Positions 29,633 through 39,112 of a DNA stretch of 64,000 bases are shown here, in pieces. Origin of the DNA: Pseudomonas sp. AFG_SD02_1510_Pfu_092 (GTDB lineage: Bacteria > Pseudomonadota > Gammaproteobacteria > Pseudomonadales > Pseudomonadaceae). The stretch lies in assembly GCF_003331055.1 (NCBI RefSeq), contig NZ_PUQD01000012.1:1-64000 (forward strand), written 5' to 3'. A program made the position numbers and the translations under genes. The number at the start of each line of letters is the position of its first letter. Position 1 is the stretch's first letter. Below the pieces are notes generated by a model, which was not told where the DNA came from, searched no databases, and saw only the letters and a list, made by a program, of their open reading frames with translations.

Positions 29633-30253
29633 ATGAGAGCCGATCTGGAAATCATCCACGACTGGATCCCCGCCGGCAGCCGGGTACTCGACCTGGGCTG
29701 CGGCAGCGGCGAACTGCTGGCCTCGCTGCGTGACCGCAAGCAGGTCACCGGCTATGGCCTGGAAATCGACGCCGACAACATCGCCGCCTGCGTGGCCAAG
29801 GGTGTCAACGTGATCGAGCAGGACCTGGACAAGGGCCTGGGCAACTTCGCCAGCAACAGCTTCGATGTGGTGATCATGACCCAGGCCCTGCAGGCCGTGG
29901 AGTATCCCGACCGCATCCTCGACGAGATGCTGCGCGTGGGCCGCCAGTGCATCATCACGTTCCCCAATTTCGGCCACTGGCGCTGCCGCTGGTACCTGGC
30001 GACCAAAGGCCGCATGCCGGTCTCGGACTTCATGCCGTACACCTGGTACAACACGCCGAACATCCACTTCTGCACCTTCGCCGACTTCGAAGAACTGGTG
30101 CACGAGCGCCGCGCCAAGGTGCTCGATCGCCTGGCGGTCGACCATTTGCACCGCAACGGGTGGGGTGGCCGGCTTTGGCCTAATCTTCTAGGTGAAATCG
30201 GCATTTACCGCGTCAGCAGCCCGGGCCTGCAAGAGCACCAGCTCGCCGTCTGA
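29633..30253 (+). CDS. metW: Methionine biosynthesis protein MetW
   Basis: This 206-residue class I SAM methyltransferase-like protein starts at MRADLEIIHDWIPAGS (29633). The SAM-binding motif I VLDLGCGSGELLASL is intact. MetW proteins are required with MetX for efficient homoserine acylation in some proteobacteria; the methyl-transfer substrate is not established. The start lies 7 bases after the metX stop codon. Confidence 0.92.
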   Translation: MRADLEIIHDWIPAGSRVLDLGCGSGELLASLRDRKQVTGYGLEIDADNIAACVAKGVNVIEQDLDKGLGNFASNSFDVVIMTQALQAVEYPDRILDEMLRVGRQCIITFPNFGHWRCRWYLATKGRMPVSDFMPYTWYNTPNIHFCTFADFEELVHERRAKVLDRLAVDHLHRNGWGGRLWPNLLGEIGIYRVSSPGLQEHQLAV

Positions 30254-30275
30254 CGCCCAGCGGAGGAAACACCCC

Positions 30276-30713
30276 ATGCGTCGCCTAGCCCTGTTCCTGA
30301 TCAGCCTGTGCCTGGCCTTGCCGGTCATGGCTGCCGATGCCGCCCGCCCCGAGCGCAAGGAAGTGTTTGGCGATGTGACGGTGCATTACAGCGCGTTCAC
30401 CTCGAGCATGCTGACCCCGGAGGTGGCCGCAGCCACCGGCCTGGTGCGCAGCAAGAATCAGGGCGTGCTCAATATTGCCGTGCTCAAGGCCAACAAGCCC
30501 GCCATGGCGGTAATCAGCGGCACGGTCAAGGACCTGACCGGGCGCAGCAGCCCGCTGTCGTTCAAGCAGATCACCGAACAGGGCGCGGTGTACTACATTG
30601 CCCAGTTCAAGATCGACCAGCCAGAAACCGTCACCTTCGACCTGAATATCGAAACCGGCGGCATCAGCAACTCCCTCAGCTTCAACCAGGAAGTGTTCCC
30701 AGGCGACTTATGA
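30276..30713 (+). CDS. DUF4426 periplasmic protein
   Basis: The ATG at 30276 ([22 protein letters not shown]) gives 145 residues with a typical Sec signal peptide cleaved near AMAADA. The remainder is a beta-rich domain ([19 protein letters not shown], later [20 protein letters not shown]) seen in the DUF4426 family of Pseudomonas and relatives. Function unknown. It lies 22 bases after metW and overlaps rdgB by four bases (ATGA). Confidence 0.82.
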   Translation: MRRLALFLISLCLALPVMAADAARPERKEVFGDVTVHYSAFTSSMLTPEVAAATGLVRSKNQGVLNIAVLKANKPAMAVISGTVKDLTGRSSPLSFKQITEQGAVYYIAQFKIDQPETVTFDLNIETGGISNSLSFNQEVFPGDL

Positions 30714-31303
30714 ATTTTCAGCAACTCGTATTGGCCAGCCACAACGCCGGCAAACTCAAGGAACTCCAGGCCATGCTCGGCCAGTCGGTGCAGCTGCGCT
30801 CGATCGGCGAGTTCAGCCAGGTCGAACCGGAAGAGACCGGCCTTTCGTTCGTCGAGAACGCCATCCTCAAGGCGCGTAACGCCGCACGCATTTCCGGCCT
30901 GCCGGCGCTGGCCGACGATTCCGGCCTGGCGGTGGACTTCCTCGGCGGCGCCCCGGGTATCTACTCGGCGCGCTATGCCGACGGCCAAGGTGACGCGGCG
31001 AACAACGCCAAGCTGCTCGAAGCGCTGAAGGATGTGCCTGAAGCCGAACGCGGGGCGCAGTTCGTCTGCGTCCTGGCGCTGGTGCGCCATGCCGACGACC
31101 CGCTGCCGATCCTCTGCGAAGGCTTGTGGCACGGGCGCATCCTGTTCGAAGCCAGCGGCGATCACGGCTTTGGCTACGACCCGCTGTTCTGGGTCCCCGA
31201 ACGCAACTGCTCCAGCGCCGACCTGGCCCCGGTGGACAAGAACCAGCTCAGCCACCGCGCCCGCGCCATGGCCCTGCTGCGCCAACGTCTGGGCCTGGCA
31301 TGA
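30710..31303 (+). CDS. rdgB: dITP/XTP pyrophosphatase (RdgB/HAM1)
   Basis: This 197-residue Ham1-fold enzyme hydrolyses dITP, XTP and dXTP to monophosphates and keeps deaminated purines out of DNA. The ATG at 30710 overlaps the preceding stop codon as ATGA. Key motifs: [27 protein letters not shown] (catalytic Asp), and [12 protein letters not shown]. It overlaps hemW by four bases in the same way, so all three genes are translationally linked. Confidence 0.95.
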   Translation: MNFQQLVLASHNAGKLKELQAMLGQSVQLRSIGEFSQVEPEETGLSFVENAILKARNAARISGLPALADDSGLAVDFLGGAPGIYSARYADGQGDAANNAKLLEALKDVPEAERGAQFVCVLALVRHADDPLPILCEGLWHGRILFEASGDHGFGYDPLFWVPERNCSSADLAPVDKNQLSHRARAMALLRQRLGLA

Positions 31304-32475
31304 GCGAAACGCTGTCCACCCCCGGCGCGGCGGGCTTCACCAGCCTGCCGCCGCTGGCGCTGTACATCCATATCCCATGGTGTGTACGCAAATGCCCGTA
31401 CTGCGACTTCAACTCGCACGCTGCCGGCCCTGAGCTGCCGGAAGATGCCTACGTCGCCGCCTTGCTGACCGATCTCGACCAGGAGCTGGCCGCCGTGCAA
31501 GGCCGGCCGATCAGCTCGATCTTCTTCGGCGGCGGCACTCCCAGCCTGTTCAGTGCCGACGCCCTTGGCCGATTGCTGCGTGGCGTGGAGCAACGTATCC
31601 CGTTTGCGCCGGACATCGAAATCACCCTGGAGGCCAACCCGGGCACCTTCGAGCAGGACAAGTTCAAGGCCTACCGGCAAACCGGCATCAACCGCTTGTC
31701 CATCGGTGTGCAGAGCTTCCAGCCTGCCAAACTGCAGGCGCTGGGACGTATCCACAACGGTGATGAAGCAGTTCGCGCTGCCGGTATGGCGCGCGCCGCC
31801 GGCTTCGACAACTTCAACATGGACCTGATGCACGGCCTGCCCGACCAGTCGCTGGACGACGCGTTGGGCGACCTGCGCCAGGCCATCGACCTGGGGCCGA
31901 CGCACCTGTCCTGGTACCAGTTGACCGTGGAGCCGAACACGGTGTTCTGGAACCAGCCACCCGAGCTGCCCGAGGACGATATCCTCTGGGACATCCAGGA
32001 AGCCGGCCAAACGCTGATGGCCGAGCACGGCTTTCGCCAGTACGAGGTTTCGGCCTATGCCCAGGCGGGCCGCGCAGCGCGGCACAACCTCAACTACTGG
32101 CGCTTTGGCGACTTCATCGGCATCGGTGCCGGTGCCCACGGCAAGCTGACTTTCGCCGACGGCCGTATCCTGCGTACCTGGAAGACCCGCCTGCCCAAGG
32201 ACTACCTGAACCTGGCCAAGCCGTTCAAGGCCGGCGAGAAGCTGCTGCCAGTCGACGAGCTGCCGTTCGAGTTCCTGATGAACGCCCTGCGCCTCACCGA
32301 AGGTGTGGAAGCCGAGTTGTTCACCCAACGCACCGGTTTGCCGCTGGCACAGCTGCGCGAGGCACGCCGTGCGGCAGAACAAAAGGGCCTTTTGCAGGTC
32401 GAAGCGGATCGGCTGGTGGCGACACCCAGAGGCCAGTTGTTCCTCAATGACCTGCTGCAGTATTTCTTGAACTAA
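31300..32475 (+). CDS. hemW: Heme chaperone HemW (radical SAM family)
   Basis: The ATG at 31300 gives 391 residues. The [4Fe-4S] cysteines are Cys28, Cys32 and Cys35 in WCVRKCPYC, the HemW CxxxCxxC motif, followed by a radical-SAM barrel ([23 protein letters not shown]) and a C-terminal winged-helix-like domain. HemW resembles coproporphyrinogen III oxidase HemN but is known as a heme-trafficking protein. It overlaps rdgB by four bases (ATGA) and is nine bases before the DUF3392 gene. Confidence 0.93.
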   Translation: MSETLSTPGAAGFTSLPPLALYIHIPWCVRKCPYCDFNSHAAGPELPEDAYVAALLTDLDQELAAVQGRPISSIFFGGGTPSLFSADALGRLLRGVEQRIPFAPDIEITLEANPGTFEQDKFKAYRQTGINRLSIGVQSFQPAKLQALGRIHNGDEAVRAAGMARAAGFDNFNMDLMHGLPDQSLDDALGDLRQAIDLGPTHLSWYQLTVEPNTVFWNQPPELPEDDILWDIQEAGQTLMAEHGFRQYEVSAYAQAGRAARHNLNYWRFGDFIGIGAGAHGKLTFADGRILRTWKTRLPKDYLNLAKPFKAGEKLLPVDELPFEFLMNALRLTEGVEAELFTQRTGLPLAQLREARRAAEQKGLLQVEADRLVATPRGQLFLNDLLQYFLN

Positions 32476-32484
32476 GGATGACCC

Positions 32485-32811
32485 ATGGATCTGGTACTCG
32501 ATCTGCTCGCAACGGTTTCGCGCTGGAGCCGCAGCAACCTGTCGGAGATTTCACTGGCCCTGGTAGGCTGCCTGCTGGTGCTGTTCGGCACTGATCTCAA
32601 GGGCTGGGTGGAACAGCGCCTGGGCGGCCTGGCGGGCGCCCTGCGCGTTCCGTTCATGGCGTTGCTGGTGATGATCGGCAGCGGTGCGGCGCTGATCTAC
32701 GCCACGCCTTGGGTGGTGAAGGGGCTGAGCCAGTTCAACAACTACGCCCTGGCACCAGTGCTGCTGGTGGTGCTGGTGCTGATCGGCGTGGTGGCGGATC
32801 GACGGGGCTGA
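32485..32811 (+). CDS. DUF3392 inner-membrane protein
   Basis: This 108-residue protein carries three hydrophobic helices (SLALVGCLLVLFG-type, VPFMALLVMIGSGAALIY and LAPVLLVVLVLIGVVAD), a short charged N-terminus and a C-terminal DRRG. It matches the conserved, uncharacterised DUF3392 family that follows hemW in Pseudomonas. Function unknown. Confidence 0.78.
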   Translation: MDLVLDLLATVSRWSRSNLSEISLALVGCLLVLFGTDLKGWVEQRLGGLAGALRVPFMALLVMIGSGAALIYATPWVVKGLSQFNNYALAPVLLVVLVLIGVVADRRG

Positions 32812-32834
32812 GCCACAGTCTTGGGCTGAACACT

Positions 32835-33010
32835 TGTGGGAGCGGCCTTGTGTCGCGATTGGGCCGCAAAGCGGCTCCGGCATTTTCTGCGTCACCGCCG
32901 AGCCCCAGGGGCTTGCGCAATCTTTGTGGGAGCGGGCATGCCCGCGAACACCGGCAAAGCCGGTGCCATCCACCGCGTCGCCTGTTTCGCGGGCACGCCC
33001 GCTCCCACAG
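32835..33010. repeat. Triple REP cluster
   Basis: Three REP units: TGTGGGAGCGGCCTTGTGTC at 32835-32858 with a GGGCCGC-AAA-GCGGC hairpin after it; TGTGGGAGCGGGCATGCCCG at 32935-32955 followed by ACCGGC-AAA-GCCGGT; and the inverted partner at 32981-33010. The cluster lies between convergent DUF3392 and trmB genes. Confidence 0.88.
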
Positions 33011-33154
33011 AAGTCCCGAACGGTCTTGAGCACAATCAGTATCCGCACAAGCGGGCCAATCTTCCAGCATCTAACCGGTACTTCGATGCCTTCGAAAGCT
33101 ATGTAGAGCTTTCAGTGAAGCCTCAGAGCGAGGGATACTCAGTCCTGTCGCTCA
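33011..33154. other. Unassigned spacer between REP cluster and terminator
   Basis: No convincing ORF is present and no REP core occurs here. Composition is less GC-rich than nearby genes. With the terminator at 33158-33190 the segment could be the 3' part of a small RNA or a trailer of either convergent gene; I found no good -35/-10 pair. Confidence 0.35.
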
Positions 33155-33157
33155 CAT

Positions 33158-33190
33158 AAAAAACCGCCCTTCTCAAGGCGGTTTTTTTTC
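33158..33190. terminator. Bidirectional terminator between DUF3392 and trmB
   Basis: CCGCC (33164-33168) pairs with GGCGG (33177-33181) around an eight-base loop, with an A6 tract before and a T8 tract after, so both strands have a U-tract. It probably ends the thiS-thiG-trmB transcript on the minus strand. Confidence 0.8.
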
Positions 33191-33238
33191 GCCTGCATTT
33201 CTGCAGGCACCAGCACATCGAAAGGCCGTATCAGCCGG

Positions 33239-33961
33239 TCAATCCACCTTCTCGAACTTCAAGTCCCAAACCCCATGCCCAAGCCGCTCGCCACGGCGTT
33301 CGAACTTGGTGATCGGGCGTTCTTCCGGACGCGGCACGTAGGTGCCGTCGGCCGCACGGTTGCGATAACCCGGGGCCGCGCTCATCACTTCCAGCATGTA
33401 CTCGGCATACGGCTCCCAGTCGGTAGCCATGTGGAACACACCACCCGGCTTGAGCTTGCGCCGTACCAGTTCGGCGAACTCCAGCTGGACGATGCGGCGC
33501 TTGTGGTGACGCGCCTTGTGCCATGGGTCGGGGAAGAACAGCATCAGGCGGTCGAGGCTGTTGTCTGCCACGCAGCGGTTCAGCACTTCGATGGCATCGC
33601 AGTCATATACCCGCAGGTTCTTCAGGCCCTGAGTCAGCACGCCGTTCAGCAGCGCGCCAACACCCGGGCGGTGTACTTCCACACCGATGAAGTCCTGCTC
33701 AGGTGCGGCAGCAGCCATTTCCAGCAGGGAATGGCCCATGCCGAAACCGATCTCCAGAGTGCGCGGCGCCGAACGGCCGAACACCTGGTCGTAATCCACC
33801 GGGCTGTCAGCCAGCGGCAGGATGAACAGCGGGCCGCCCTGGTCCAGGCCGCGTTGCTGGCCTTCGGTCATGCGCCCGGCGCGCATCACGAAACTCTTGA
33901 TGCGGCGGTGCGGGCGCTGGTCGCCGTCGGCGGAGATCGGCGTATCTTGCGAGTCAGTCAT
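33239..33961 (-). CDS. trmB: tRNA (guanine-N7-)-methyltransferase
   Basis: This 240-residue SAM enzyme makes m7G46 in the tRNA variable loop. It begins [32 protein letters not shown], then [15 protein letters not shown] (SAM binding), and [19 protein letters not shown], the TrmB signature with DPWxKxxHxKRR. It lies nine bases after thiG, as in other Pseudomonas, and is ended by the terminator at 33158-33190. Confidence 0.96.
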   Translation of the reverse strand: MTDSQDTPISADGDQRPHRRIKSFVMRAGRMTEGQQRGLDQGGPLFILPLADSPVDYDQVFGRSAPRTLEIGFGMGHSLLEMAAAAPEQDFIGVEVHRPGVGALLNGVLTQGLKNLRVYDCDAIEVLNRCVADNSLDRLMLFFPDPWHKARHHKRRIVQLEFAELVRRKLKPGGVFHMATDWEPYAEYMLEVMSAAPGYRNRAADGTYVPRPEERPITKFERRGERLGHGVWDLKFEKVD

Positions 33962-33970
33962 CTGGGGCTC

Positions 33971-34765
33971 TTACTTGATCAGACCATCCAGCGGCGAAGA
34001 GGCGCTGGCGTAGAGTTTTTTCGGCATACGGCCGGCCAGGTAGGCCATGCGACCGGCGACGATGGCGTGTTTCATGGCTTCGGCCATCAGCACCGGCTGC
34101 TGGGCATGGGCGATAGCCGAGTTCATCAGCACCGCTTCGCAGCCCATTTCCATGGCGATGGTGGCGTCGGACGCGGTGCCCACACCGGCATCGACCAGCA
34201 CCGGTACCTTGGATTCCTCGAGGATGATCTGCAGGTTGTAGGGGTTGCAGATACCCAGGCCGGTACCGATCAGGCCAGCCAGCGGCATGACCGCGATGCA
34301 GCCGGCTTCGGCCAGCTGGCGGGCAATGATCGGGTCGTCGCTGGTGTAGACCATCACATCGAAACCGTCCTTGACCAGCACTTCGGCGGCCTTGAGGGTT
34401 TCGATCACGTTGGGGAACAGGGTCTTCTGGTCGGCCAGTACTTCCAGCTTGACCAGATTGTGGCCGTCCAGCAGTTCGCGAGCCAGGCGGCAGGTGCGCA
34501 CGGCTTCGACCGCGTCATAGCAACCGGCGGTGTTAGGCAGGATGGTGTAGCGGTCCGGCGGCAATACGTCGAGCAGGTTCGGTTCGCCCGGGTTCTGGCC
34601 GATGTTGGTGCGGCGCACGGCAACGGTGACGATTTCGGCACCCGAAGCCTCGATGGCCAGGCGGGTTTCTTCCATGTCACGGTATTTGCCGGTGCCCACC
34701 AGCAGGCGCGACTGGAAGGTACGCCCGGCCAGGGTGAAGGGCTTGTCGCTACGAACGTTGCTCAT
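33971..34765 (-). CDS. thiG: Thiazole synthase ThiG
   Basis: This 264-residue TIM-barrel enzyme condenses DXP, dehydroglycine and the ThiS thiocarboxylate into the thiazole of thiamine. The lysine in [15 protein letters not shown] forms the imine with [12 protein letters not shown] is the phosphate-binding loop. It lies 53 bases downstream of thiS on the same strand, the typical thiS-thiG-trmB order. Confidence 0.95.
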   Translation of the reverse strand: MSNVRSDKPFTLAGRTFQSRLLVGTGKYRDMEETRLAIEASGAEIVTVAVRRTNIGQNPGEPNLLDVLPPDRYTILPNTAGCYDAVEAVRTCRLARELLDGHNLVKLEVLADQKTLFPNVIETLKAAEVLVKDGFDVMVYTSDDPIIARQLAEAGCIAVMPLAGLIGTGLGICNPYNLQIILEESKVPVLVDAGVGTASDATIAMEMGCEAVLMNSAIAHAQQPVLMAEAMKHAIVAGRMAYLAGRMPKKLYASASSPLDGLIK

Positions 34766-34818
34766 CGTTGTTCCTCGGGAAAAGGTTGCTGGGCTTGCAG
34801 GTGAATTGCCGGTGAAAT

Positions 34819-35019
34819 TCAGCCTCCACCGATGGCGTGGACCACTTCGACCTGGTCGCCGTCGTTCAACAGCGTGTTGTCGTGCTGGCTACGCGGCACG
34901 ATATCCAGGTTCAGTTCCACCGCGACGCGGCGCCCGGTCAGCTCCAGGCGGGCCAGCAGGGCCGCGACGGTTTCGCCAGCGGGCAATTCGTAAGGTTCAC
35001 CGTTCAGTTGAATGCGCAT
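34819..35019 (-). CDS. thiS: Sulfur-carrier protein ThiS
   Basis: This ubiquitin-like carrier of 66 residues starts at [20 protein letters not shown] (35019); an in-frame extension to 35034 is unnecessary. It ends in the required Gly-Gly (HAIGGG), which is adenylated and thiolated to provide sulfur for ThiG. No riboswitch-like THI-box was recognised in the 103 bases upstream. Confidence 0.94.
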   Translation of the reverse strand: MRIQLNGEPYELPAGETVAALLARLELTGRRVAVELNLDIVPRSQHDNTLLNDGDQVEVVHAIGGG

Positions 35020-35122
35020 GCGCACGGCCACCATTGTTCTTTGGGGGCCCGCATTCTAGCGCCGAACCGCCCTGCAACCCAAGGGCGCTGCACGCCATTA
35101 GTCGCGATTGTGGACCACCCGG

Positions 35123-35494
35123 TCAGCCCAGCCGCCAGGCTGCCAGGCCCAGGCACAGCCAGCCGGCGAGGAAGCACAGGCCACCCAGCGGGGTAATGAT
35201 GCCGAGCTTGCCCAGGCCACTGAGGGTCAGCAGGTACAGGCTACCGGAGAACAGCACGATGCCCAGCGCAAACAGGCCGCCAGCCCAGCCGACCAACCGC
35301 CCGGGCAGGTGCACCGAAAGCACGGCGACGGCCAGGATCGCCAGGGCATGCACCAGCTGGTAGGTCACGCCGGTCTGGAAGATCGCCAGGTAGTCGGCGG
35401 TCAACCGGCTTTTCAGACCGTGGGCAGCGAAAGCGCCCAAGGCGACGCCGGTGAAGCCGAAAAAGGCGGCAAGCATCAGGAAGCTGCGAAGCAT
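35123..35494 (-). CDS. DUF423 small membrane protein
   Basis: The ATG at 35494 (MLRSFLMLAAFFGFTGVALG) gives 123 residues with four hydrophobic helices and conserved GAFAAHGLK and YQLVHALA motifs of the DUF423 (YgdD-like) family. Function unknown. A longer in-frame reading to 35830 overlaps mtgA on the opposite strand and is spurious. Divergent from mtgA across 64 bases. Confidence 0.85.
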   Translation of the reverse strand: MLRSFLMLAAFFGFTGVALGAFAAHGLKSRLTADYLAIFQTGVTYQLVHALAILAVAVLSVHLPGRLVGWAGGLFALGIVLFSGSLYLLTLSGLGKLGIITPLGGLCFLAGWLCLGLAAWRLG

Positions 35495-35519
35495 GGGACG
35501 ACTCCTTGTATCGGGTCTG

Positions 35520-35525
35520 TATAAT
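35520..35525 (+). promoter_or_regulatory. Candidate -10 box for mtgA
   Basis: A perfect TATAAT lies 33 bases before the mtgA start codon in the short divergent gap. A matching -35 is not clear; the candidate rests on the -10 and its position. Confidence 0.4.
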
Positions 35526-35558
35526 GGCCCCTTCCACCCGTACGGCCAAGCCATCGCC

Positions 35559-36269
35559 ATGCTGCCAACCCTTCTCCGTCGCCTTTTCCGCGCCCTGCTC
35601 TGGTTCGCTGCCGGCAGCATCGTGCTGGTACTGGTGTTCCGCTGGGTGCCACCGCCCGGTACGGCGCTGATGGTCGAGCGCAAGGTGCAGTCCTGGGTGA
35701 ATGGCGAGCCGATCGACCTGCAGCGCGACTGGGAGCCGTGGGAGAACATCTCCGACGACCTCAAGGTCGCGGTCATTGCCGGCGAGGACCAGAAGTTCGC
35801 CAACCACTGGGGCTTCGACATCCCGGCCATCCAGGCAGCGCTGGCCTACAACGAGCGCGGTGGCAGCATTCGTGGCGCCAGCACGCTGACCCAGCAGGTG
35901 GCCAAGAACCTGTTCCTGTGGTCCGGCCGCAGCTGGTTGCGCAAAGGGCTGGAGGCTTGGTTCACCGCGCTGATCGAACTGTTCTGGTCGAAGGAACGGA
36001 TTCTCGAGGTCTATCTGAACAGCGCCGAGTGGGGCAAGGGCGTGTTTGGCGCCCAGGCGGCGGCGCGCTACCACTTTGGCGTCGATGCCAGCCGGCTCAG
36101 CCGCCAGCAGGCTGCCCAGTTGGCGGCAGTACTGCCCAGCCCGATCAAGTGGAGCGCCAGCCGGCCGAGCGCTTATGTAGCCAGCCGGGCCGGGTGGATT
36201 CGCCGGCAGATGAGCCAGCTGGGCGGGCCCAGCTACCTGATGCAGCTCGACTCGTCTCGAAAGCTTTGA
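35559..36269 (+). CDS. mtgA: Monofunctional peptidoglycan glycosyltransferase MtgA
   Basis: This 236-residue enzyme polymerises lipid II into glycan strands without cross-linking. The ATG at 35559 (MLPTLLRRLFRALLWFAAG) starts a transmembrane anchor (about 12-31); the GT51 domain follows with AGEDQKFANHWGFD and GASTLTQQVAKNLFLW, the same two motifs as the first half of MrcA, and SKERILEVYLNSAEWG. Catalytic glutamates are present. The stop is followed by a REP pair. Confidence 0.93.
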   Translation: MLPTLLRRLFRALLWFAAGSIVLVLVFRWVPPPGTALMVERKVQSWVNGEPIDLQRDWEPWENISDDLKVAVIAGEDQKFANHWGFDIPAIQAALAYNERGGSIRGASTLTQQVAKNLFLWSGRSWLRKGLEAWFTALIELFWSKERILEVYLNSAEWGKGVFGAQAAARYHFGVDASRLSRQQAAQLAAVLPSPIKWSASRPSAYVASRAGWIRRQMSQLGGPSYLMQLDSSRKL

Positions 36270-36277
36270 ATGCCGTG

Positions 36278-36373
36278 CCGGCCTCTTCGCGGGTAAACCC
36301 GCTCCCACAGGTTCGGCACTGTCCCTGAGACTTGTGCAGTACCTGTGGGAGCGGGTTTACCCGCGAAAGGGCC
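36278..36373. repeat. Inverted REP pair
   Basis: Opposed REP cores at about 36278-36311 and 36342-36373 lie between the convergent mtgA and rpoH genes, immediately before the rpoH terminator. Confidence 0.9.
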
Positions 36374-36391
36374 AGATAAGCCAACACAAAC

Positions 36392-36430
36392 AAAAAAAGC
36401 CGCTCACCCGATCAGGGGCCAGCGGCTTTT
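36392..36430 (-). terminator. Rho-independent terminator of rpoH
   Basis: AAAAGCCGCT (36395-36404) pairs with AGCGGCTTTT (36421-36430) around a 16-base loop. It lies 20 bases past the rpoH stop codon. A and T tracts on both sides allow bidirectional use. Confidence 0.82.
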
Positions 36431-36449
36431 CTGTGCAACCAAGGCCTGA

Positions 36450-37304
<855 letters not shown>

Positions 37305-37352
37305 TCAAGAACCTCCGACTTACAAAACTCACGCCTTGTGGGCGCTGCCAAC

Positions 37353-37380
37353 ATTGACCTGGAACGACGGTACAAGTTCC
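37353..37380 (-). promoter_or_regulatory. Candidate sigma-E (AlgU) promoter of rpoH
   Basis: On the minus strand, GGAACTT (37380-37374) is followed after 16 bases by TCAAT (37357-37353), close to the AlgU/RpoE consensus GAACTT-N16/17-TCnnA. It lies 49 bases upstream of the rpoH start codon. RpoE-dependent rpoH promoters are known in Pseudomonas and E. coli. A TTGACA-like hexamer 14 bases further upstream has a poor -10. Confidence 0.6.
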
Positions 37381-37416
37381 GAAGTGAACAAAATGTCAAT
37401 GCTGGCACTGAAAAAA

Positions 37417-38442
37417 CTATCGCGGCGCCAGCTCGTTCAGGTGGCGGGCCACTGCAATCCATGCACCGATATACCCCAACAGTACCGCTCCGATCAAGAG
37501 CGACAGACCATCGGACGCCGGCACCCCACCCAGGGCGAAGTCACTGCCGTACAGCCCGGACAGCCCTACCACCGCCTCGTTCAGCCAGTTCAGGCCGAAC
37601 GCCAGGATGCCCCATGCCAGCAGGCCTGCACCCAGGCCGTACAGGGCGCCCATGTACAGGAAAGGCCGGCGCACATAGGCGTCGGTGCCACCCACCAGCT
37701 TGATCACTTCGATCTCGACACGGCGGTTCTCGATGTGTAGACGAATTGTGTTACCGATTACTAACAGCAGTGCAGAAATCAGCATCACCGCCAAACCGAA
37801 GACGAAGCGGTCACCCAGCTTGAGGATCGCCGCCAGGCGTTCGACCCATACCAGGTCAAGCTGCGCCACTTCAACCCGTGGCAGCTCCGACAAGCGTTGA
37901 CGCAAGGCTTCCAGCGCCGGTTTGTCGACCTCGGTCGGGGTTACCACGACCACACCCGGCAGCGGGTTGTCGGGCAGTTCGCGCAGGGCTTCGCCCAGGC
38001 CGGATTGCTGCTGGAATTCCTCCAGTGCCTGCTCGCGGCTGACGAACTGCGCATCCGCTACCCCGGGCATGCCTTTGATCTCGTCGCGCAACGCCTCGCC
38101 ATCGCGGCCGCCGGCATCGAGCTTGAGGTACAGCGAAATCTGCGCTGCACGCTGCCACGAACCGCCAAGCTGCTCGACGTTCTTCAGCAGCAACGACAGG
38201 CCCATTGGCATGCTCAGCGCCACCGCCATCACCAGGCAGGTGAAGAAGCTGCCGATCGGCTGCTTGCCCAGGCGGCGCAGGCTGTCGGCCATGCTGGCGC
38301 GGTGGCTTTCCAGCCAGGCATGCAGCAGCGTGCGAAAATCCGGGCCGTCATCGTCCTCGTTGCGTTTTTTCTTCGCCGGTTGCGGGTCGGCCGGTTTCGG
38401 CGCAACCCGCTCGGAAACCTTCGGTGTACGTGTAGTGCTCAT
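37417..38442 (-). CDS. ftsX: Cell-division ABC transporter permease FtsX
   Basis: This 341-residue membrane protein has an N-terminal cytoplasmic stretch rich in K/P/R, a first transmembrane helix at about 71-92, a large periplasmic extracellular domain (about 93-210), and three helices in the C-terminal half. Together with FtsE it activates amidases of the divisome. It starts inside the ftsE stop codon (ATGA overlap). Family length is normal. Confidence 0.94.
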   Translation of the reverse strand: MSTTRTPKVSERVAPKPADPQPAKKKRNEDDDGPDFRTLLHAWLESHRASMADSLRRLGKQPIGSFFTCLVMAVALSMPMGLSLLLKNVEQLGGSWQRAAQISLYLKLDAGGRDGEALRDEIKGMPGVADAQFVSREQALEEFQQQSGLGEALRELPDNPLPGVVVVTPTEVDKPALEALRQRLSELPRVEVAQLDLVWVERLAAILKLGDRFVFGLAVMLISALLLVIGNTIRLHIENRRVEIEVIKLVGGTDAYVRRPFLYMGALYGLGAGLLAWGILAFGLNWLNEAVVGLSGLYGSDFALGGVPASDGLSLLIGAVLLGYIGAWIAVARHLNELAPR

Positions 38443-39110
38443 TGCCCGGCCTCCCCATCGCCGATCAAGCGGCCGCGCTGCAAGGTCAGCATGCGGTGGC
38501 GCATGCGCGCGATCAGTGCCAGGTCGTGGCTGGCGATCAATACCGTGGTGCCCAGGCGGTTGATGTCCTCGAACACGCCCATGATCTCGGCGGCCAGCCG
38601 CGGGTCGAGGTTACCGGTAGGCTCGTCGGCCAGCAGCAGGGCTGGCTGGTGAACGATGGCACGGGCGATACCCACCCGCTGCTGCTGCCCGGTGGACAGG
38701 TCAGCCGGGAACAGCTCGCCCTTGTCGGCCAGCGACACACGCTCCAGCGCCGAATCCACGCGCTTGGCGACCTCGGCCTTGGACAGGCCGAGAATCTGCA
38801 GCGGCAAGGCGATGTTGTTGAACACCGTACGGTCGAACAACAGCTGGTGGTTCTGGAACACCACGCCGATCTGCCGGCGCAGGAACGGGATCTGCGAGTT
38901 GCTGATCTGCCCCAGGTCCTGGCCGGCCAGCATCAGCTTGCCGCTGGTCGGGCGTTCCATGGCCAGCAGCAGGCGCAGCAAGGTGCTCTTGCCTGCCCCC
39001 GAATGGCCGGTGACGAACAGGAATTCGCCCCGGCGCGCCCGGAAACTCAGCTCATGCAAACCCACATGACCATTGGGGTAGCGCTTGGCAACCTGTTCGA
39101 ATCGGATCAT
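38439..39110 (-). CDS. ftsE: Cell-division ATP-binding protein FtsE
   Basis: This 223-residue ABC ATPase powers FtsX. Walker A is GHSGAGKST at about residues 36-44, the Q-loop GVVFQNHQLL follows, the signature is LSTGQQQRVGIARA (an LSGGQ variant), and Walker B is LLLADEPTGNLD. It begins two bases after the ftsY stop codon and overlaps ftsX by four bases (ATGA). Confidence 0.95.
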   Translation of the reverse strand: MIRFEQVAKRYPNGHVGLHELSFRARRGEFLFVTGHSGAGKSTLLRLLLAMERPTSGKLMLAGQDLGQISNSQIPFLRRQIGVVFQNHQLLFDRTVFNNIALPLQILGLSKAEVAKRVDSALERVSLADKGELFPADLSTGQQQRVGIARAIVHQPALLLADEPTGNLDPRLAAEIMGVFEDINRLGTTVLIASHDLALIARMRHRMLTLQRGRLIGDGEAGQ

Positions 39111-39112
39111 GG

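Noticed and set aside
33011..33154. RsmY/RsmZ-type regulatory RNA
   Set aside because: The segment lacks the repeated exposed GGA motifs expected of that family.
32551..33159. Small ORFs through the REP cluster (for example 32551-33048 and 32836-33159)
   Set aside because: Their translations are REP repeats read through (WERxCxRxxG, CGSGFTREE type peptides); no independent coding evidence.
35020..35122. TPP riboswitch before thiS
   Set aside because: No CUGAGA or ACCUGAUC-type THI-box elements were found on the minus strand in this gap.
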